From Streptomyces dysideae (lineage in GTDB: Bacteria; Actinomycetota; Actinomycetes; Streptomycetales; Streptomycetaceae): DNA of 64,000 nt. The notes beneath the pieces were generated by a model, which had not been told where the DNA came from, made no database searches, and saw only the letters and a program-made list of their open reading frames with translations. The stretch is taken from contig NZ_KQ949079.1 in assembly GCF_001514305.1 (NCBI RefSeq), positions 1-64,000 on the forward strand. The letters are read 5' to 3'. Position numbers and translations under genes: made by a program. Shown here piece by piece: positions 1-8,887 of the stretch (its first letter is position 1; each line of letters starts with the position of its first letter).

Positions 1-28
1 CTGCTCCCGTACGGCAACGGGCACGGGT

Positions 29-2812
29 TCAGCTCGCAAAACCGACCGACGTGCGGTCGGACTCGAGGTCCTTCATCATGGTCCGCTTGATCAGATCCAG
101 CTTGGTCAGCTGAGCGTGCCGCAGTTCACGCTGTTCGGTCAGTGGGGCCACCGCATCGACGATGCGCTGCTGTTCCTTGAGATTCGGCAGTTCGACCTCC
201 ACGTTCAGCAGTCGGCCGGCAGGCAGGTCGTACAGCGCGTCGCGACTCTCACGCGCCTGCGCGTACAGGCGGGGATGCACCGAGCGGTGCGAGAGCCAGA
301 CCGCAAGGTATCCCGGCAGGATGCGTGTGGTGTCCGGCGAGAGTCTGACGACACTTCCGCTGTACGTGGCGCTGGGAAGCTGTTCATTCCAGACGATCGC
401 ACGGTAGCCCCGACCTGCCATGACACGAGCCGTCAGCAGGACGTCGCCCGCGGTCAGCATCTCCGAACGTTTCGGAGGCGAGTCCGCACGGCGGTAACGA
501 AGCCCAGCCGTCGCGAATCCTCGCTCGGTGAGGTGACGAGCCTCCACTGCGGGGACACCGCCCGGTTCCTCACTCAAGCGACCGGACGTTCCGGTCCTGG
601 CGGTCTTGATGACGTCTCCGAGGGTGCAGCGATCAACTCGGCCCTCGGTCTCGGACTCGGCGTCGAGTACGGGGAGCAGAATCATCAGATCGTCCACGTC
701 CAACTTGGCCAGGGCCCCTTCGACAGTCTTCTCTGTGTCTGTCAGGGCATAGACCCGCTGTGCCGTCTGGCGCCGTCTGTCCGCCACGTCCGCGCCGGTC
801 AGCGAGGAGAGATCCCATGCGCTCTGCTGAGACCACGGGTTGTTCTGGAGGAGTCCAGCGCTCGGGCCGGTCAGTTGGGACTCGATCTCGCGGAACGACA
901 GCCCGTACTTCTGCTGCCACTTCTCGTATGTCTCGACAAGCTCGATTCGCCTCGACGCGACAAGGGCATCGATCCTGCTCGTCAGACCTTCCCGAAGCAC
1001 CGACAGGTCCTCGTCCGGCGGCAGCAAACAGCCATGCCGAGCCAGGGTCCTGAGATGGGGCCCGACCTCACGCCACCAGTCCGTGAATGCTCCAGAGAGC
1101 GCATGAGGAGCCAGGATGCTCGGCACTCCCATCAACTCGCCCCAGGCGGAGAACAGTTCGAGCCTCAACTGACCTATCCGGCTGTTGGACCTCTCACGAT
1201 CACTCTGCGTCGGTGCAAGCTCTGCGATATCCCTCGCGGCCAGCTCCCACCACTCGCCGAAGGCCGCGAGTAAATGCTGCTCACGGTCTCGGGCCAGTTC
1301 TGTCAGCAAGCAGGCGTCCGGTCGCTCGGGCGGAGGCAGGAAATCCATGTAGGCGGGATCTCCGTACCGCGCGGCGAAGAGTTGTCGCGGTGTGATTCCG
1401 TACGCTCCCAGCAGCGCCTTCTTGTCGTGGATCTCGGCTACAGGCATTCCACCGCTCATGTGGGCCTGGATGTCCTGTGGTTCCGGTAGCGGCGCGCTGT
1501 CCACGTACCTGCGGATGTCGAGGCTGTCGTCATTTTCCGAGAGGTACGCCCGGTCCACGACTCGAGCAAATCGATGGACGTCTTCAAAGCCTCGAACTGC
1601 GGAAGCGATCTTCTCAACGTCTTCCGACCGCATCAGGTTCTGTGTGAGCCCACGCTCGTATTCGCGAGAGGCATCGATGAACAGCACCTTGCCGCGCCTC
1701 TCCGATGCCTTCTGTCCAGGAGCCCGCAGCAGCAGTACGCAGGGCGCGATGGCGGTCGACGAGAAGAGGTTCGGCGCAAGGCCGATAACGGCCTCCACCA
1801 CGTCGGCGTCCAGCAGCGCCGAGCGCGTGGCCCGGTCCCGTCCGCTGCGGAACAGCGGACCGTGCGTCACCACCGTGCAGACTGATCCCCCACGCCGATT
1901 CACCAGTCCGAGCATGTACTGAAGTAGGGCCCAGTCCGCCGGGCCCCTTTCGGAAACCGGTCCATACAGCGCATGCTGCCCCAGCGCCTGTGCCTGGTCC
2001 TCCCGAAGGAGCAGACCGAACGGTGGCGCGCTGAGAACGAGGTCGAATTCGCCCGATGCCGACGGAGCCGACAACAGGGAATCGCCGCGCTCAAGGGCAC
2101 AATTCTGGATCTGGTGAAAGTACAGGTTCAGGCTTGCGAGTTCAGCGGTCGAGGCATTGATGTCCTGCCCGGCGAGCGCCAGTCGTTGGGAGTCTCCCTC
2201 TTGTTCATCCACGTACTGCTTGGCGTGAAGGAGCATGCCCCCCGTCCCGCAGAAGGGGTCATAGATCCGCATGTCCGCCTGCGGCAGGGCGATTTCAGTC
2301 AGCAGGTGGACCAACTCGCGGGGTGTGTAATGCTCTCCCGAGTAGCGCGTCGACGCCTCGGTTTCCTTCAGGAAGGACTCCATGGCATCTCCGAGCATCT
2401 CAGGGTAAGCAAGAGCTCCGAAGTCGAAGCGCACTCCCCGGAATGCCTCGATCAGTCCTTCTTGAGCAGCATCGTCCACCCGCCTGACGGCGGCGGCCGC
2501 CCGGCGAAGGAGTTCAGCGATCAGCGGTAGGCGATCGCCTTCCGCCCTGTCCGCGCCCAGTACGGTGAGTGCCTGGTCTTCGAGGATGCGGGGCAGGGCA
2601 CCGCCCGCGCGTCTCCCCCTCGCCCCGGTGATGTAGTGCCGGGACTCAACCGATAGCGCGTCGTCGAACTCATCGAGTGCGTGCTGCAGGAAGAGCATCG
2701 CAAGGGCCACGTCACGCCGGTCCCGAGGATCACTCACTATGCGGGGCACCGCTTCCAACGCCCTGCGAAGTGCGCGCTCCACCTCCTCCGGCACGGTGAA
2801 GTTCGAGGCCAC
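29..2812 (-). CDS. N6-adenine DNA methylase fused to a type I specificity (TRD) domain
   Basis: Predicted 927 residues. The GTG start at 2812 is chosen because a purine-rich GGGG run lies just upstream and earlier codons read into out-of-frame RloB sequence. An N-terminal helical region is followed by an HsdM-type N6_Mtase core: the GEHYTP stretch near residue 160, SAM-binding motif I DPFCGTGG at 185-192, and motif IV as SAPPF at 261-265. Normal motif IV is [N/D/S]PP[F/Y/W]; here the first catalytic position is Ala, so methyl transfer may be lost. A long helical linker follows, then one target-recognition domain (about residues 730-910) resembling half an HsdS. No helicase or nuclease domain is seen. 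It lies 64 bases downstream of RloB on the same strand, so it is probably the third gene of a defence operon. More genes may lie beyond the left edge. Confidence 0.85.
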   Translation of the reverse strand: MASNFTVPEEVERALRRALEAVPRIVSDPRDRRDVALAMLFLQHALDEFDDALSVESRHYITGARGRRAGGALPRILEDQALTVLGADRAEGDRLPLIAELLRRAAAAVRRVDDAAQEGLIEAFRGVRFDFGALAYPEMLGDAMESFLKETEASTRYSGEHYTPRELVHLLTEIALPQADMRIYDPFCGTGGMLLHAKQYVDEQEGDSQRLALAGQDINASTAELASLNLYFHQIQNCALERGDSLLSAPSASGEFDLVLSAPPFGLLLREDQAQALGQHALYGPVSERGPADWALLQYMLGLVNRRGGSVCTVVTHGPLFRSGRDRATRSALLDADVVEAVIGLAPNLFSSTAIAPCVLLLRAPGQKASERRGKVLFIDASREYERGLTQNLMRSEDVEKIASAVRGFEDVHRFARVVDRAYLSENDDSLDIRRYVDSAPLPEPQDIQAHMSGGMPVAEIHDKKALLGAYGITPRQLFAARYGDPAYMDFLPPPERPDACLLTELARDREQHLLAAFGEWWELAARDIAELAPTQSDRERSNSRIGQLRLELFSAWGELMGVPSILAPHALSGAFTDWWREVGPHLRTLARHGCLLPPDEDLSVLREGLTSRIDALVASRRIELVETYEKWQQKYGLSFREIESQLTGPSAGLLQNNPWSQQSAWDLSSLTGADVADRRRQTAQRVYALTDTEKTVEGALAKLDVDDLMILLPVLDAESETEGRVDRCTLGDVIKTARTGTSGRLSEEPGGVPAVEARHLTERGFATAGLRYRRADSPPKRSEMLTAGDVLLTARVMAGRGYRAIVWNEQLPSATYSGSVVRLSPDTTRILPGYLAVWLSHRSVHPRLYAQARESRDALYDLPAGRLLNVEVELPNLKEQQRIVDAVAPLTEQRELRHAQLTKLDLIKRTMMKDLESDRTSVGFAS

Positions 2813-2876
2813 GCGTTCCCCCCGTCTCTCGCATCTCTCACTGCGCGGCACCCCGCCGCTCCCGAAGGCAGTCGGC

Positions 2877-3593
2877 TCAGTAGTCGACCACGTCCAGGCC
2901 TTCTTCAACGAAGCGCCAGACGTCGGTATAGGGGTCCCAGTGATTCTGGTCAGGGCCGGTGTGCACGGCGTTGATCTGCTGCGCGTACTGGCGGGCCTTC
3001 TTGTAGTTTCGCGCCAGCTGCCCCGCCTTGATCCGCTTGGCGTCCTCCGGAGAGACGGTCCGGCTGTTGACTCCGTACGTCTGGAGAAAGCCGGGCTGCC
3101 GCTTGAGGCGGCCGGCGACGTCTTCGCAGACACCGCCGAAGGTGCTCGTGTAGTTCTGGTAGTGGAGCAGGCGCCACAGCTCGAAGCAGGGATGAGAGTA
3201 GGCGACGTGGACCCCTGCCTTCCTCGCCCGTGAGAAGGCCGTTGGGATGTCCTTGTGCTGATCCCGGTCGAAGAGGCACCAGACCTGGGGCCAGTTCCAG
3301 TCCTCAGGTTTCAGGCCGGCTTTCTTGGCGGCCCTCTGCACTTCGGTCAGCTTATCGATGGCGTCTTCCACGAGGGGCAGGGGCTTGCGGCGGCTCGACG
3401 ACGCCGCGGCGTTCTCGATGTAGTGATTAATCTTGCGCCCCTGCTGCGCGCGGGTCCCGTGCTCCATCACGTACTCGACGAACTCCGGCTCGGTGACCTC
3501 GCCCTCCGTGAAGACGTACACCTCACGAGGCCGGTCCCCAGCCCGTGGTTTCTTGCCGCGGCCTACGCCGTCCCGCCCCTTGACCCTCGCCAT
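2877..3593 (-). CDS. RloB family protein (AbiLii-like, TOPRIM-type nuclease fold)
   Basis: 238 residues, normal for RloB. The family signature is clear: an N-terminal basic tail, then VFTEGEVTEPEF (near residue 27), a central acidic CLFDRDQH segment (near 110) and the SHPCFELWRLLHY motif (near 133), followed by a helical C-terminus. These acidic motifs resemble TOPRIM/OLD-type metal sites. RloB is known as the partner of an AAA ATPase in AbiL-type phage abortive infection and in type I restriction loci. Its ATG overlaps the stop codon of the upstream ATPase gene by one base (TGATG), implying translational coupling. Assignment to the family is firm; nuclease action here is inferred. Confidence 0.9.
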   Translation of the reverse strand: MARVKGRDGVGRGKKPRAGDRPREVYVFTEGEVTEPEFVEYVMEHGTRAQQGRKINHYIENAAASSSRRKPLPLVEDAIDKLTEVQRAAKKAGLKPEDWNWPQVWCLFDRDQHKDIPTAFSRARKAGVHVAYSHPCFELWRLLHYQNYTSTFGGVCEDVAGRLKRQPGFLQTYGVNSRTVSPEDAKRIKAGQLARNYKKARQYAQQINAVHTGPDQNHWDPYTDVWRFVEEGLDVVDY

Positions 3594-4846
3594 CAGGAAC
3601 GCTCTGCCTCCCCTGCCAGTGCTGTGAGCACCCTGCGGCCGATCTGCCCTTGAGTCACACGCGGGACCGCGCCGAAGGCGCCCGCGAGGTAGGAGTCGCT
3701 CAGGTCTTCTTCAGGCCCGGGATCGACATCGCTGAGCGGATACAACTCAGTGGCTCCGCTGTCGTCCTTCTCTGTCAGCCAGATCTGCCCCGGTTCCAGC
3801 GGACGGCCGCCTCTTGGGCTCTTGAGGAGCGAGGGGTCATGAGAGGTGAAGACGAGTTGTGCCCCCTTGGTGTTGACCCACGGCGCTTGGAAGAGCCTTA
3901 CGACTTCAGCCGCGAAACGAGGGTGGAGGCTGGCATCCAGCTCGTCGATGAGCAGGACGGCGCCTCGGTCCAGCGCCAGCAGCAGGGGCCCGATCAGCGC
4001 GAACCACGAGCGCGTGCCAAACGACTCACGCTGCCAATCGAAGGCCACGGGCTCGCCTGCGTCACTTCCGTGGAGCAGCCGAACCCGGGGGGTCTGTCCC
4101 GGCTGATGCTCCACTTCGGCGCCCTGAATGCCGAGGTCGGCCACACGGAGCAGTTCCTCGATACGGTCGCGGGATTTCTCGTTCAGGAGCTCGCGAGCGG
4201 TGAACGCCTCGCGCTGGCTTCGCTCGGTCTCCGGCGTGATGTCCCACAGGTTCTTGTTGAACCAGTCGTAGATCCTGGTGAGTTGCGGATGATTGTCGTT
4301 GGCCGCCCTGCTGAGTAGGAGGGCATTGGGTCGCGTCGTGCGGGCGAGGAGGGCACGGTCCTGGATGCGGTCGCCCGGGAACTCGAAGACCGTGTCGCGC
4401 GTGGCGTCGCGGTCCAGCCACACCTGGCGTCGCCCCTTGGGATACGCATGAAGCCACTCGGACTCCACCCTCTTCGAGCCGAGCTCGAACCCATAGGTCC
4501 AACGGACGCCGTCCTCCAGCACGAAGTCGGCTTCGTAGAAGGTGCTTTCGGCGGCGGACTTGGGATCGAGTGCGAACTCCTCACGGGGGATTCCCTGGTA
4601 GGACGTCCACCGCCCATACGATCCGAGCACCGCTTCCTTCATCTTCATGAGCGCAGTGACGACGTTTGACTTGCCGGAAGCGTTGGCGCCGAAAATGCCG
4701 AGCACCGGGAAAACCTGAAGCGACTTGCCGTCGGACAGTTTCAGCGTGCGCGCCGCATCCGACTTCTCGTGCTGCGGGACCACGAAGGACAGCTCTTGCT
4801 CGTCCCGCAGCGATCGCACGTTCGCCGCACGGAATCTCAGCAGCAT
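3593..4846 (-). CDS. RloA-type AAA ATPase (AbiLi-like, AAA_15/AAA_21)
   Basis: 417 residues, ABC/SMC-like AAA ATPase of the kind paired with RloB. The N-terminus starts directly with the FRAANVRSL strand typical of overcoming-lysogenization-type ATPases. Walker A is GANASGKS near residue 55, Walker B is VLLIDELDASLHP near 300, and the FTSHDPSLL switch follows near 330. The ATG has a strong GAGAGGAGG ribosome site 6 bases upstream. It is the first gene of the three-gene defence operon and overlaps RloB. By analogy with AbiL it would use ATP to sense infection and activate RloB; the trigger is unknown. Confidence 0.9.
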   Translation of the reverse strand: MLLRFRAANVRSLRDEQELSFVVPQHEKSDAARTLKLSDGKSLQVFPVLGIFGANASGKSNVVTALMKMKEAVLGSYGRWTSYQGIPREEFALDPKSAAESTFYEADFVLEDGVRWTYGFELGSKRVESEWLHAYPKGRRQVWLDRDATRDTVFEFPGDRIQDRALLARTTRPNALLLSRAANDNHPQLTRIYDWFNKNLWDITPETERSQREAFTARELLNEKSRDRIEELLRVADLGIQGAEVEHQPGQTPRVRLLHGSDAGEPVAFDWQRESFGTRSWFALIGPLLLALDRGAVLLIDELDASLHPRFAAEVVRLFQAPWVNTKGAQLVFTSHDPSLLKSPRGGRPLEPGQIWLTEKDDSGATELYPLSDVDPGPEEDLSDSYLAGAFGAVPRVTQGQIGRRVLTALAGEAERS

Positions 4847-4907
4847 GCCGTCCTCCTCTCGTCGCGCACAGGGTAACCGCGTGATCGCGTACGCGCCTAC
4901 CGGACGG

Positions 4908-5630
4908 TCACACCAGCCGCCGCGCCGTGGCCCACCGAGTCAGCTCGTGCCGATTCGACAGCTGGAGCTTCCGTAGTACCGCCGAGACATGGGACTCGAC
5001 CGTCTTCACGGAGATGAACAACTGCTTGGCGATCTCCTTGTAGGCGTAGCCGCGGGCGATGAGCCGCAGTACCTCGCGCTCGCGCTGGGTGAGGCGGTCG
5101 AGGTCCTCGTCGACGGGGGGTGCGTCCGTGGAGGCGAAGGCGTCCAGGACGAAGCCGGCCAGGCGTGGGGAGAAGACCGCGTCGCCGTCCTGGACGCGGA
5201 AGATGGAGTCGACCAGGTCCGTGCCGGTGATCGTCTTGGTGACGTAGCCGCGCGCACCCCCGCGGATCACGCCGATCACGTCCTCCGCCGCGTCCGAGAC
5301 GGACAGGGCGAGGAAGCGGACGGGCTGCTCGGCGTCGGCCATCAACGGGGCGCAGCGGCGCAGGACTTCGACCCCGCCACCGCCCGGGAGGTGCACGTCG
5401 AGGAGGACGACCTCGGGCCGGGTCGCGGTGATGACCGTGACCGCCTGGTCGACGTCCGCTGCCTCGCCGACGACCTCTACTCCGGTCTGCTCGGTCTGGC
5501 CGATCTCGGCCTGAACTCCCGTACGGAACATGCGGTGGTCGTCGACGAGCACCACGCGCGCATGGCGCCTGCCCGCGTCGTCGCCGGTCGGCTCCACAGG
5601 CTCCGCGGTCCCCTCGGTCGGGTCGCTCAT
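4908..5630 (-). CDS. NarL/LuxR-type response regulator
   Basis: 240 residues. A 24-residue polar N-terminal extension precedes a receiver domain with acidic pair VLVDDH (D30/D31) and the phospho-acceptor in VVLLDVHLPG (D78). A linker leads to a LuxR helix-turn-helix (about 175-236) with LTQREREVL and SVKTVESHV. Its ATG overlaps the kinase stop (ATGA), so it is co-translated with the PspC-domain histidine kinase. The likely target is the divergent PspC operon starting at 7099, as this family usually regulates neighbouring envelope genes; that is inference. Confidence 0.93.
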   Translation of the reverse strand: MSDPTEGTAEPVEPTGDDAGRRHARVVLVDDHRMFRTGVQAEIGQTEQTGVEVVGEAADVDQAVTVITATRPEVVLLDVHLPGGGGVEVLRRCAPLMADAEQPVRFLALSVSDAAEDVIGVIRGGARGYVTKTITGTDLVDSIFRVQDGDAVFSPRLAGFVLDAFASTDAPPVDEDLDRLTQREREVLRLIARGYAYKEIAKQLFISVKTVESHVSAVLRKLQLSNRHELTRWATARRLV

Positions 5631-6919
5631 GACGTCTTCTCCGCCCTCTCCATCTCCAGCTCGACCTCCGTGCCGCCGTCGGGCACCGCGCGCAGCCGCG
5701 CCGTGCCGCCGTTGCGCTCCATGCGGCCGATGATCGATTCTCTGACGCCCATGCGGTCGGCGGGTATCGATTCGAGGTCGAAGCCGGGGCCGCGGTCCCG
5801 GACGGACACGAAGACCGTCCTGCCCTCGACTTCGGCGTAGACCTGAACGGCGCCGCCCTCGCCACCGTACTTCGCGGCGTTCACCATAGCCTCGCGCGCG
5901 GCCTGCATCTGCGCGCCGATTCTCTCGTCGAGCGTGCAGTCGCCGACGACGACCACCTCAATGGGGACGCCGTGTTTGTCCTCGACCTCGGCGGCATTGC
6001 GCCGGACCGCGTCGGCGAGGTTGTCCGGCTCGTCGGCCTCGTCCTTACCGGTGCCCTCCGGTTTGTAAAGCCAGGTGCGCAGGTCGCGCTCCTGGGCGCG
6101 GGCAAGGCGGCGCACCTCGTTGGCATTCTCCGCGTTGCGCTGGATCAGGGTCAGGGTGTGCAGCACCGAGTCGTGGACGTGTGCGGCGACTTCGGCGCGC
6201 TCCTGGGCGCGGATGCGCATCAGGCGCTCCTCGGAGAGGTCCTGGGTCATGCGCACCAGATACGGGCCCGCGAGGAGCGTGATACCGACGAGGACCGCGA
6301 GCGCCGCCTGGAGGACGGAGCCGAGGTGGGCGGCGGAACCCTGCAGGACGAAGATGCCGGACACACCGGCGGTGACCAGGAGGACACCGCCCGCGGCGCG
6401 CAGAAGAGACAGGGTGCGCCGGTGCCGGCCGACCTCCATCCAGCGGGCCCGACGGGCGTTGTCCGCCTGGCGCCAGACCAGGGCGACGCCCGCGCCGACG
6501 AGTACGGCGGGCCAGAGGTAGGCCCTGGCGCCGTTGCCCAGATTGACATTGCCCACGAAGACCATGGCCACGACGACCATGAGCAGCAGGGCGACGATCT
6601 GGCCCTTGTCGGGCCTGCGGGCGGTGAGTCTGCGGCGGCCGTCCGGCGAGGTCTCCGTGGTGACGAGGGCGGGCGGTTTGCGGTCCTCCACGCCGCCGAC
6701 GCCGAGCGGAACGAAGAACCAGAACGCGGCGTACAGCAGGGCGCCCAGGCCGTCCGCCATGAACAGGCCGACGAAGACGAGCCGCACCCAGATCACGGGC
6801 AGCCCGAGATGCCCGGCGAGCCCCCGCGCCACGCCCCCGAGCCAGCGTCCGTCGCTGCTGCGGTAGAGCTTGCGCGGCGGCCGCGGTTCGACGAGTGGCG
6901 CTGCTGCGGCTTCCGGCAT
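5627..6919 (-). CDS. PspC-domain sensor histidine kinase
   Basis: 430 residues from the ATG at 6919; codons at 6955 and 6934 are possible alternatives since no strong ribosome site marks any of them. An N-terminal PspC domain (about 17-75, GRWLGGVARGLAGHLG) includes the first membrane segment. Four more helices follow (about 106-127, 133-149, 176-192, 199-220). A HisKA_3-type dimerisation domain carries the phospho-acceptor in AAHVHDSVLHT (H249), followed by a HATPase with REAMVNAAKYG (N box) and VRDRGPGFD (G box). It is a LiaS/DesK-like envelope sensor coupled to the response regulator by a 4-base ATGA overlap. Confidence 0.9.
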   Translation of the reverse strand: MPEAAAAPLVEPRPPRKLYRSSDGRWLGGVARGLAGHLGLPVIWVRLVFVGLFMADGLGALLYAAFWFFVPLGVGGVEDRKPPALVTTETSPDGRRRLTARRPDKGQIVALLLMVVVAMVFVGNVNLGNGARAYLWPAVLVGAGVALVWRQADNARRARWMEVGRHRRTLSLLRAAGGVLLVTAGVSGIFVLQGSAAHLGSVLQAALAVLVGITLLAGPYLVRMTQDLSEERLMRIRAQERAEVAAHVHDSVLHTLTLIQRNAENANEVRRLARAQERDLRTWLYKPEGTGKDEADEPDNLADAVRRNAAEVEDKHGVPIEVVVVGDCTLDERIGAQMQAAREAMVNAAKYGGEGGAVQVYAEVEGRTVFVSVRDRGPGFDLESIPADRMGVRESIIGRMERNGGTARLRAVPDGGTEVELEMERAEKTS

Positions 6920-6953
6920 GCCATCGATGGTCACACGGCCGCACGGGCAGGGC

Positions 6954-7047
6954 ATCAGGGTCGACCCCCGAGACTCCCCTGATCTTCGACAAGTGATCGC
7001 CCTGAACGCTTCGCCCGCGTCGTCTCAGGGGCGATATCAGGGTCCAG
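6954..7047. promoter_or_regulatory. Divergent promoter region with repeated ATCAGGG motifs
   Basis: The gap between the histidine kinase and the PspC gene contains ATCAGGGTCGAC at 6954 and ATCAGGGTCCAG at 7036, plus an inverted ATCAGGGG at 6977-6984. Three copies in about 95 bases between a two-component system and its probable target suggest a response-regulator binding site. This is pattern only; no -35/-10 pair stands out. Confidence 0.3.
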
Positions 7048-7098
7048 CCAGGGTCATTCCGACTGCCGCGGGGGCTGCGCGCCCGTCACCATGGACAC

Positions 7099-8556
7099 AT
7101 GACAGAGCACCAGCACGCCGCGGACTCCGTGCCCGACGAGGGCCCCTCGTCCGACACGCGCCCCGCAACCGCCGCGGGTGAGGAACCGCGTGCGCAGGCG
7201 GGGGCGCGCGGGCACGCGGGAACAGGCGAGCGGGCGGGCAGCACCGAGGGAGTCGCGGAGGCCGCGGACCCCGTCCTGGCCGAGCCGCCTGCCAAGTTCC
7301 GGCGTGATCGGCGGTTCAAGATGCTCGCCGGGGTGTGCGCCGGGCTCGGACGGCAGTGTGACATGGATCCGGTGATCTTCCGGATCACGCTCGCGGTGCT
7401 GTCCGCGACCGGCGGCATCGGTCTCATCTTCTACGGCTTCGCCTGGCTCTTCGTGCCGTACGACGACGAGGACGAGAACGAGGTGCGCAAGTTGCTGACC
7501 GGCCGGGTCGACGGCCAGGCCCTGACGGCCGTGCTGTTCGCGCTGGTCGGCTGCGGGGTGTTCCTGACGATGCTGAACAACGGCGGGGTGCTGACCTTCG
7601 CCGTCGTCCTCTCCCTGCTGGTCGCGGGCGCCGGGTACTGGTCGCGGCAGCGCGGCGCCCCGGGCCCCGACCCCCTCGCCGCGCAGGCCGTCGCCGACGC
7701 CCCGCCGGAGGCCCAGGCGCCGCCGGTGACCATCACCTACCCGTCCTGGTGGCGTGACCCCATCGTCAAGGACGGCACACACGTCGGCGGCACGGGCTAT
7801 CTCTGGGGCCCCCGCGACTCCCGTGACCGGGACATCGCGGCGGCCATCAACATCGGCCTCGGCGTCCGGGGATACGGCCACGAGGACATACGCACCCCCC
7901 ACGCCCAGGCTGCCAGACCGCGCGGCCCGCGCTGGTTGGGCGGCTGGATCTTCCTGCTGGCCCTGCTCGCGGGCGGCTTCGGCACCAGCCTGACCTGGGA
8001 GGATCACCCGCTGGGCACCAGCCTGCAGGCCGGCCTGGCCGCCGCGTTGATCGTCTTCGGCGTCGGGATCGCGGTCAGCGCGTTCCTGGGGCGTACGGGG
8101 GCGGGGTCCGTGTTCCTGGCGATCGTCACGACGGCGCTGCTGGCCGGTTCGGCCGCTCTGCCCAAGGACATCGGCACGCACTGGGTGCACACGGACTGGC
8201 GGCCCGCCGCCGTCGCGGACGTCCAGCAGAAGTACGACCTGGGCACCGGCGTCGGCACCCTGGACCTGAGAGGGCTGGACGTGGCCGAGGGACGGACGGT
8301 GACCACGCGGGTGGACGTGGGGGTGGGGGAGCTGAAGGTGATCGTGCCGAGGGACATGACCGTGAACGTGAGCATCGACGTGGGGATGGGCGACATTCAG
8401 CTGCCGGGCGAGGACCAGGAGGACGTGGACGTGGCACCGGGCCAGCACAAGGAGGTAACCCTGAAGCCGGCCGCGGGCACCAAGAGCAGGGGCACGCTCG
8501 ACATCGCGCTGAACGTCGGCGTGGGACAGGCGGAGGTGAGCCGTGCTGCGTCATGA
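7099..8556 (+). CDS. PspC-domain membrane protein with LiaF-like C-terminal domain
   Basis: 485 residues. A low-complexity acidic N-terminus (1-65) precedes a PspC domain (about 70-135, RFKMLAGVCAGLG) with a membrane helix. Further helices lie near 145-165, 168-183, 277-293, 308-330 and 334-352. The C-terminal 110 residues form a beta-rich domain with repeated DVGVGEL and DVGMGDIQLPG strands, as in LiaF-type/DUF2154-like adhesin folds outside the membrane. It is transcribed away from the PspC-domain histidine kinase and overlaps the next gene by 14 bases, so it is likely part of the same envelope-stress circuit. Its exact function is unknown. Confidence 0.85.
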   Translation: MTEHQHAADSVPDEGPSSDTRPATAAGEEPRAQAGARGHAGTGERAGSTEGVAEAADPVLAEPPAKFRRDRRFKMLAGVCAGLGRQCDMDPVIFRITLAVLSATGGIGLIFYGFAWLFVPYDDEDENEVRKLLTGRVDGQALTAVLFALVGCGVFLTMLNNGGVLTFAVVLSLLVAGAGYWSRQRGAPGPDPLAAQAVADAPPEAQAPPVTITYPSWWRDPIVKDGTHVGGTGYLWGPRDSRDRDIAAAINIGLGVRGYGHEDIRTPHAQAARPRGPRWLGGWIFLLALLAGGFGTSLTWEDHPLGTSLQAGLAAALIVFGVGIAVSAFLGRTGAGSVFLAIVTTALLAGSAALPKDIGTHWVHTDWRPAAVADVQQKYDLGTGVGTLDLRGLDVAEGRTVTTRVDVGVGELKVIVPRDMTVNVSIDVGMGDIQLPGEDQEDVDVAPGQHKEVTLKPAAGTKSRGTLDIALNVGVGQAEVSRAAS

Positions 8557-8803
8557 GTTCCAGCCCGGGAGGCTGGTGTCCGGGGCCTTCCTGACCCTCG
8601 CGGGTGTCATCTACGCCGGTGATGCGGGCGGCCTCTGGGAGACGCCGTGGTTCGCGGTGATCCCGGTCGTCGTGGTCGGCCTCTGCCTGGCGGGCACGGT
8701 CGCGATCGTGGCCCGGGGCATACGCAGACGCCGGGGGCCGGGTCGTCAGGCCACCGCGGGCGGCTCGGGCCCCACCGGGGCACAGGCGGACGCGCCGCCC
8801 TGA
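8543..8803 (+). CDS. Small two-helix membrane protein, unknown function
   Basis: 86 residues from the GTG at 8543, which lies inside the end of the PspC gene with GGAGGTGAG just upstream. Two hydrophobic segments (about 12-27 and 36-58) are followed by a basic Arg-rich tail, predicting cytoplasmic ends. The tight overlap implies co-expression with the PspC protein. I do not recognise a named family. Confidence 0.75.
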   Translation: MLRHEFQPGRLVSGAFLTLAGVIYAGDAGGLWETPWFAVIPVVVVGLCLAGTVAIVARGIRRRRGPGRQATAGGSGPTGAQADAPP

Positions 8804-8887
8804 CCGCACCGGGACGCAGGCGGACGCATCACCCTGACCGCGGCCGCGACCTCGCGCCCCGGCGCCCCGGCGACCCGGCGACCCGAC

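Noticed and set aside
116..1273. Plus-strand frame over the methylase
   Set aside because: Antisense shadow with no motif; the minus-strand methylase motifs are clear.
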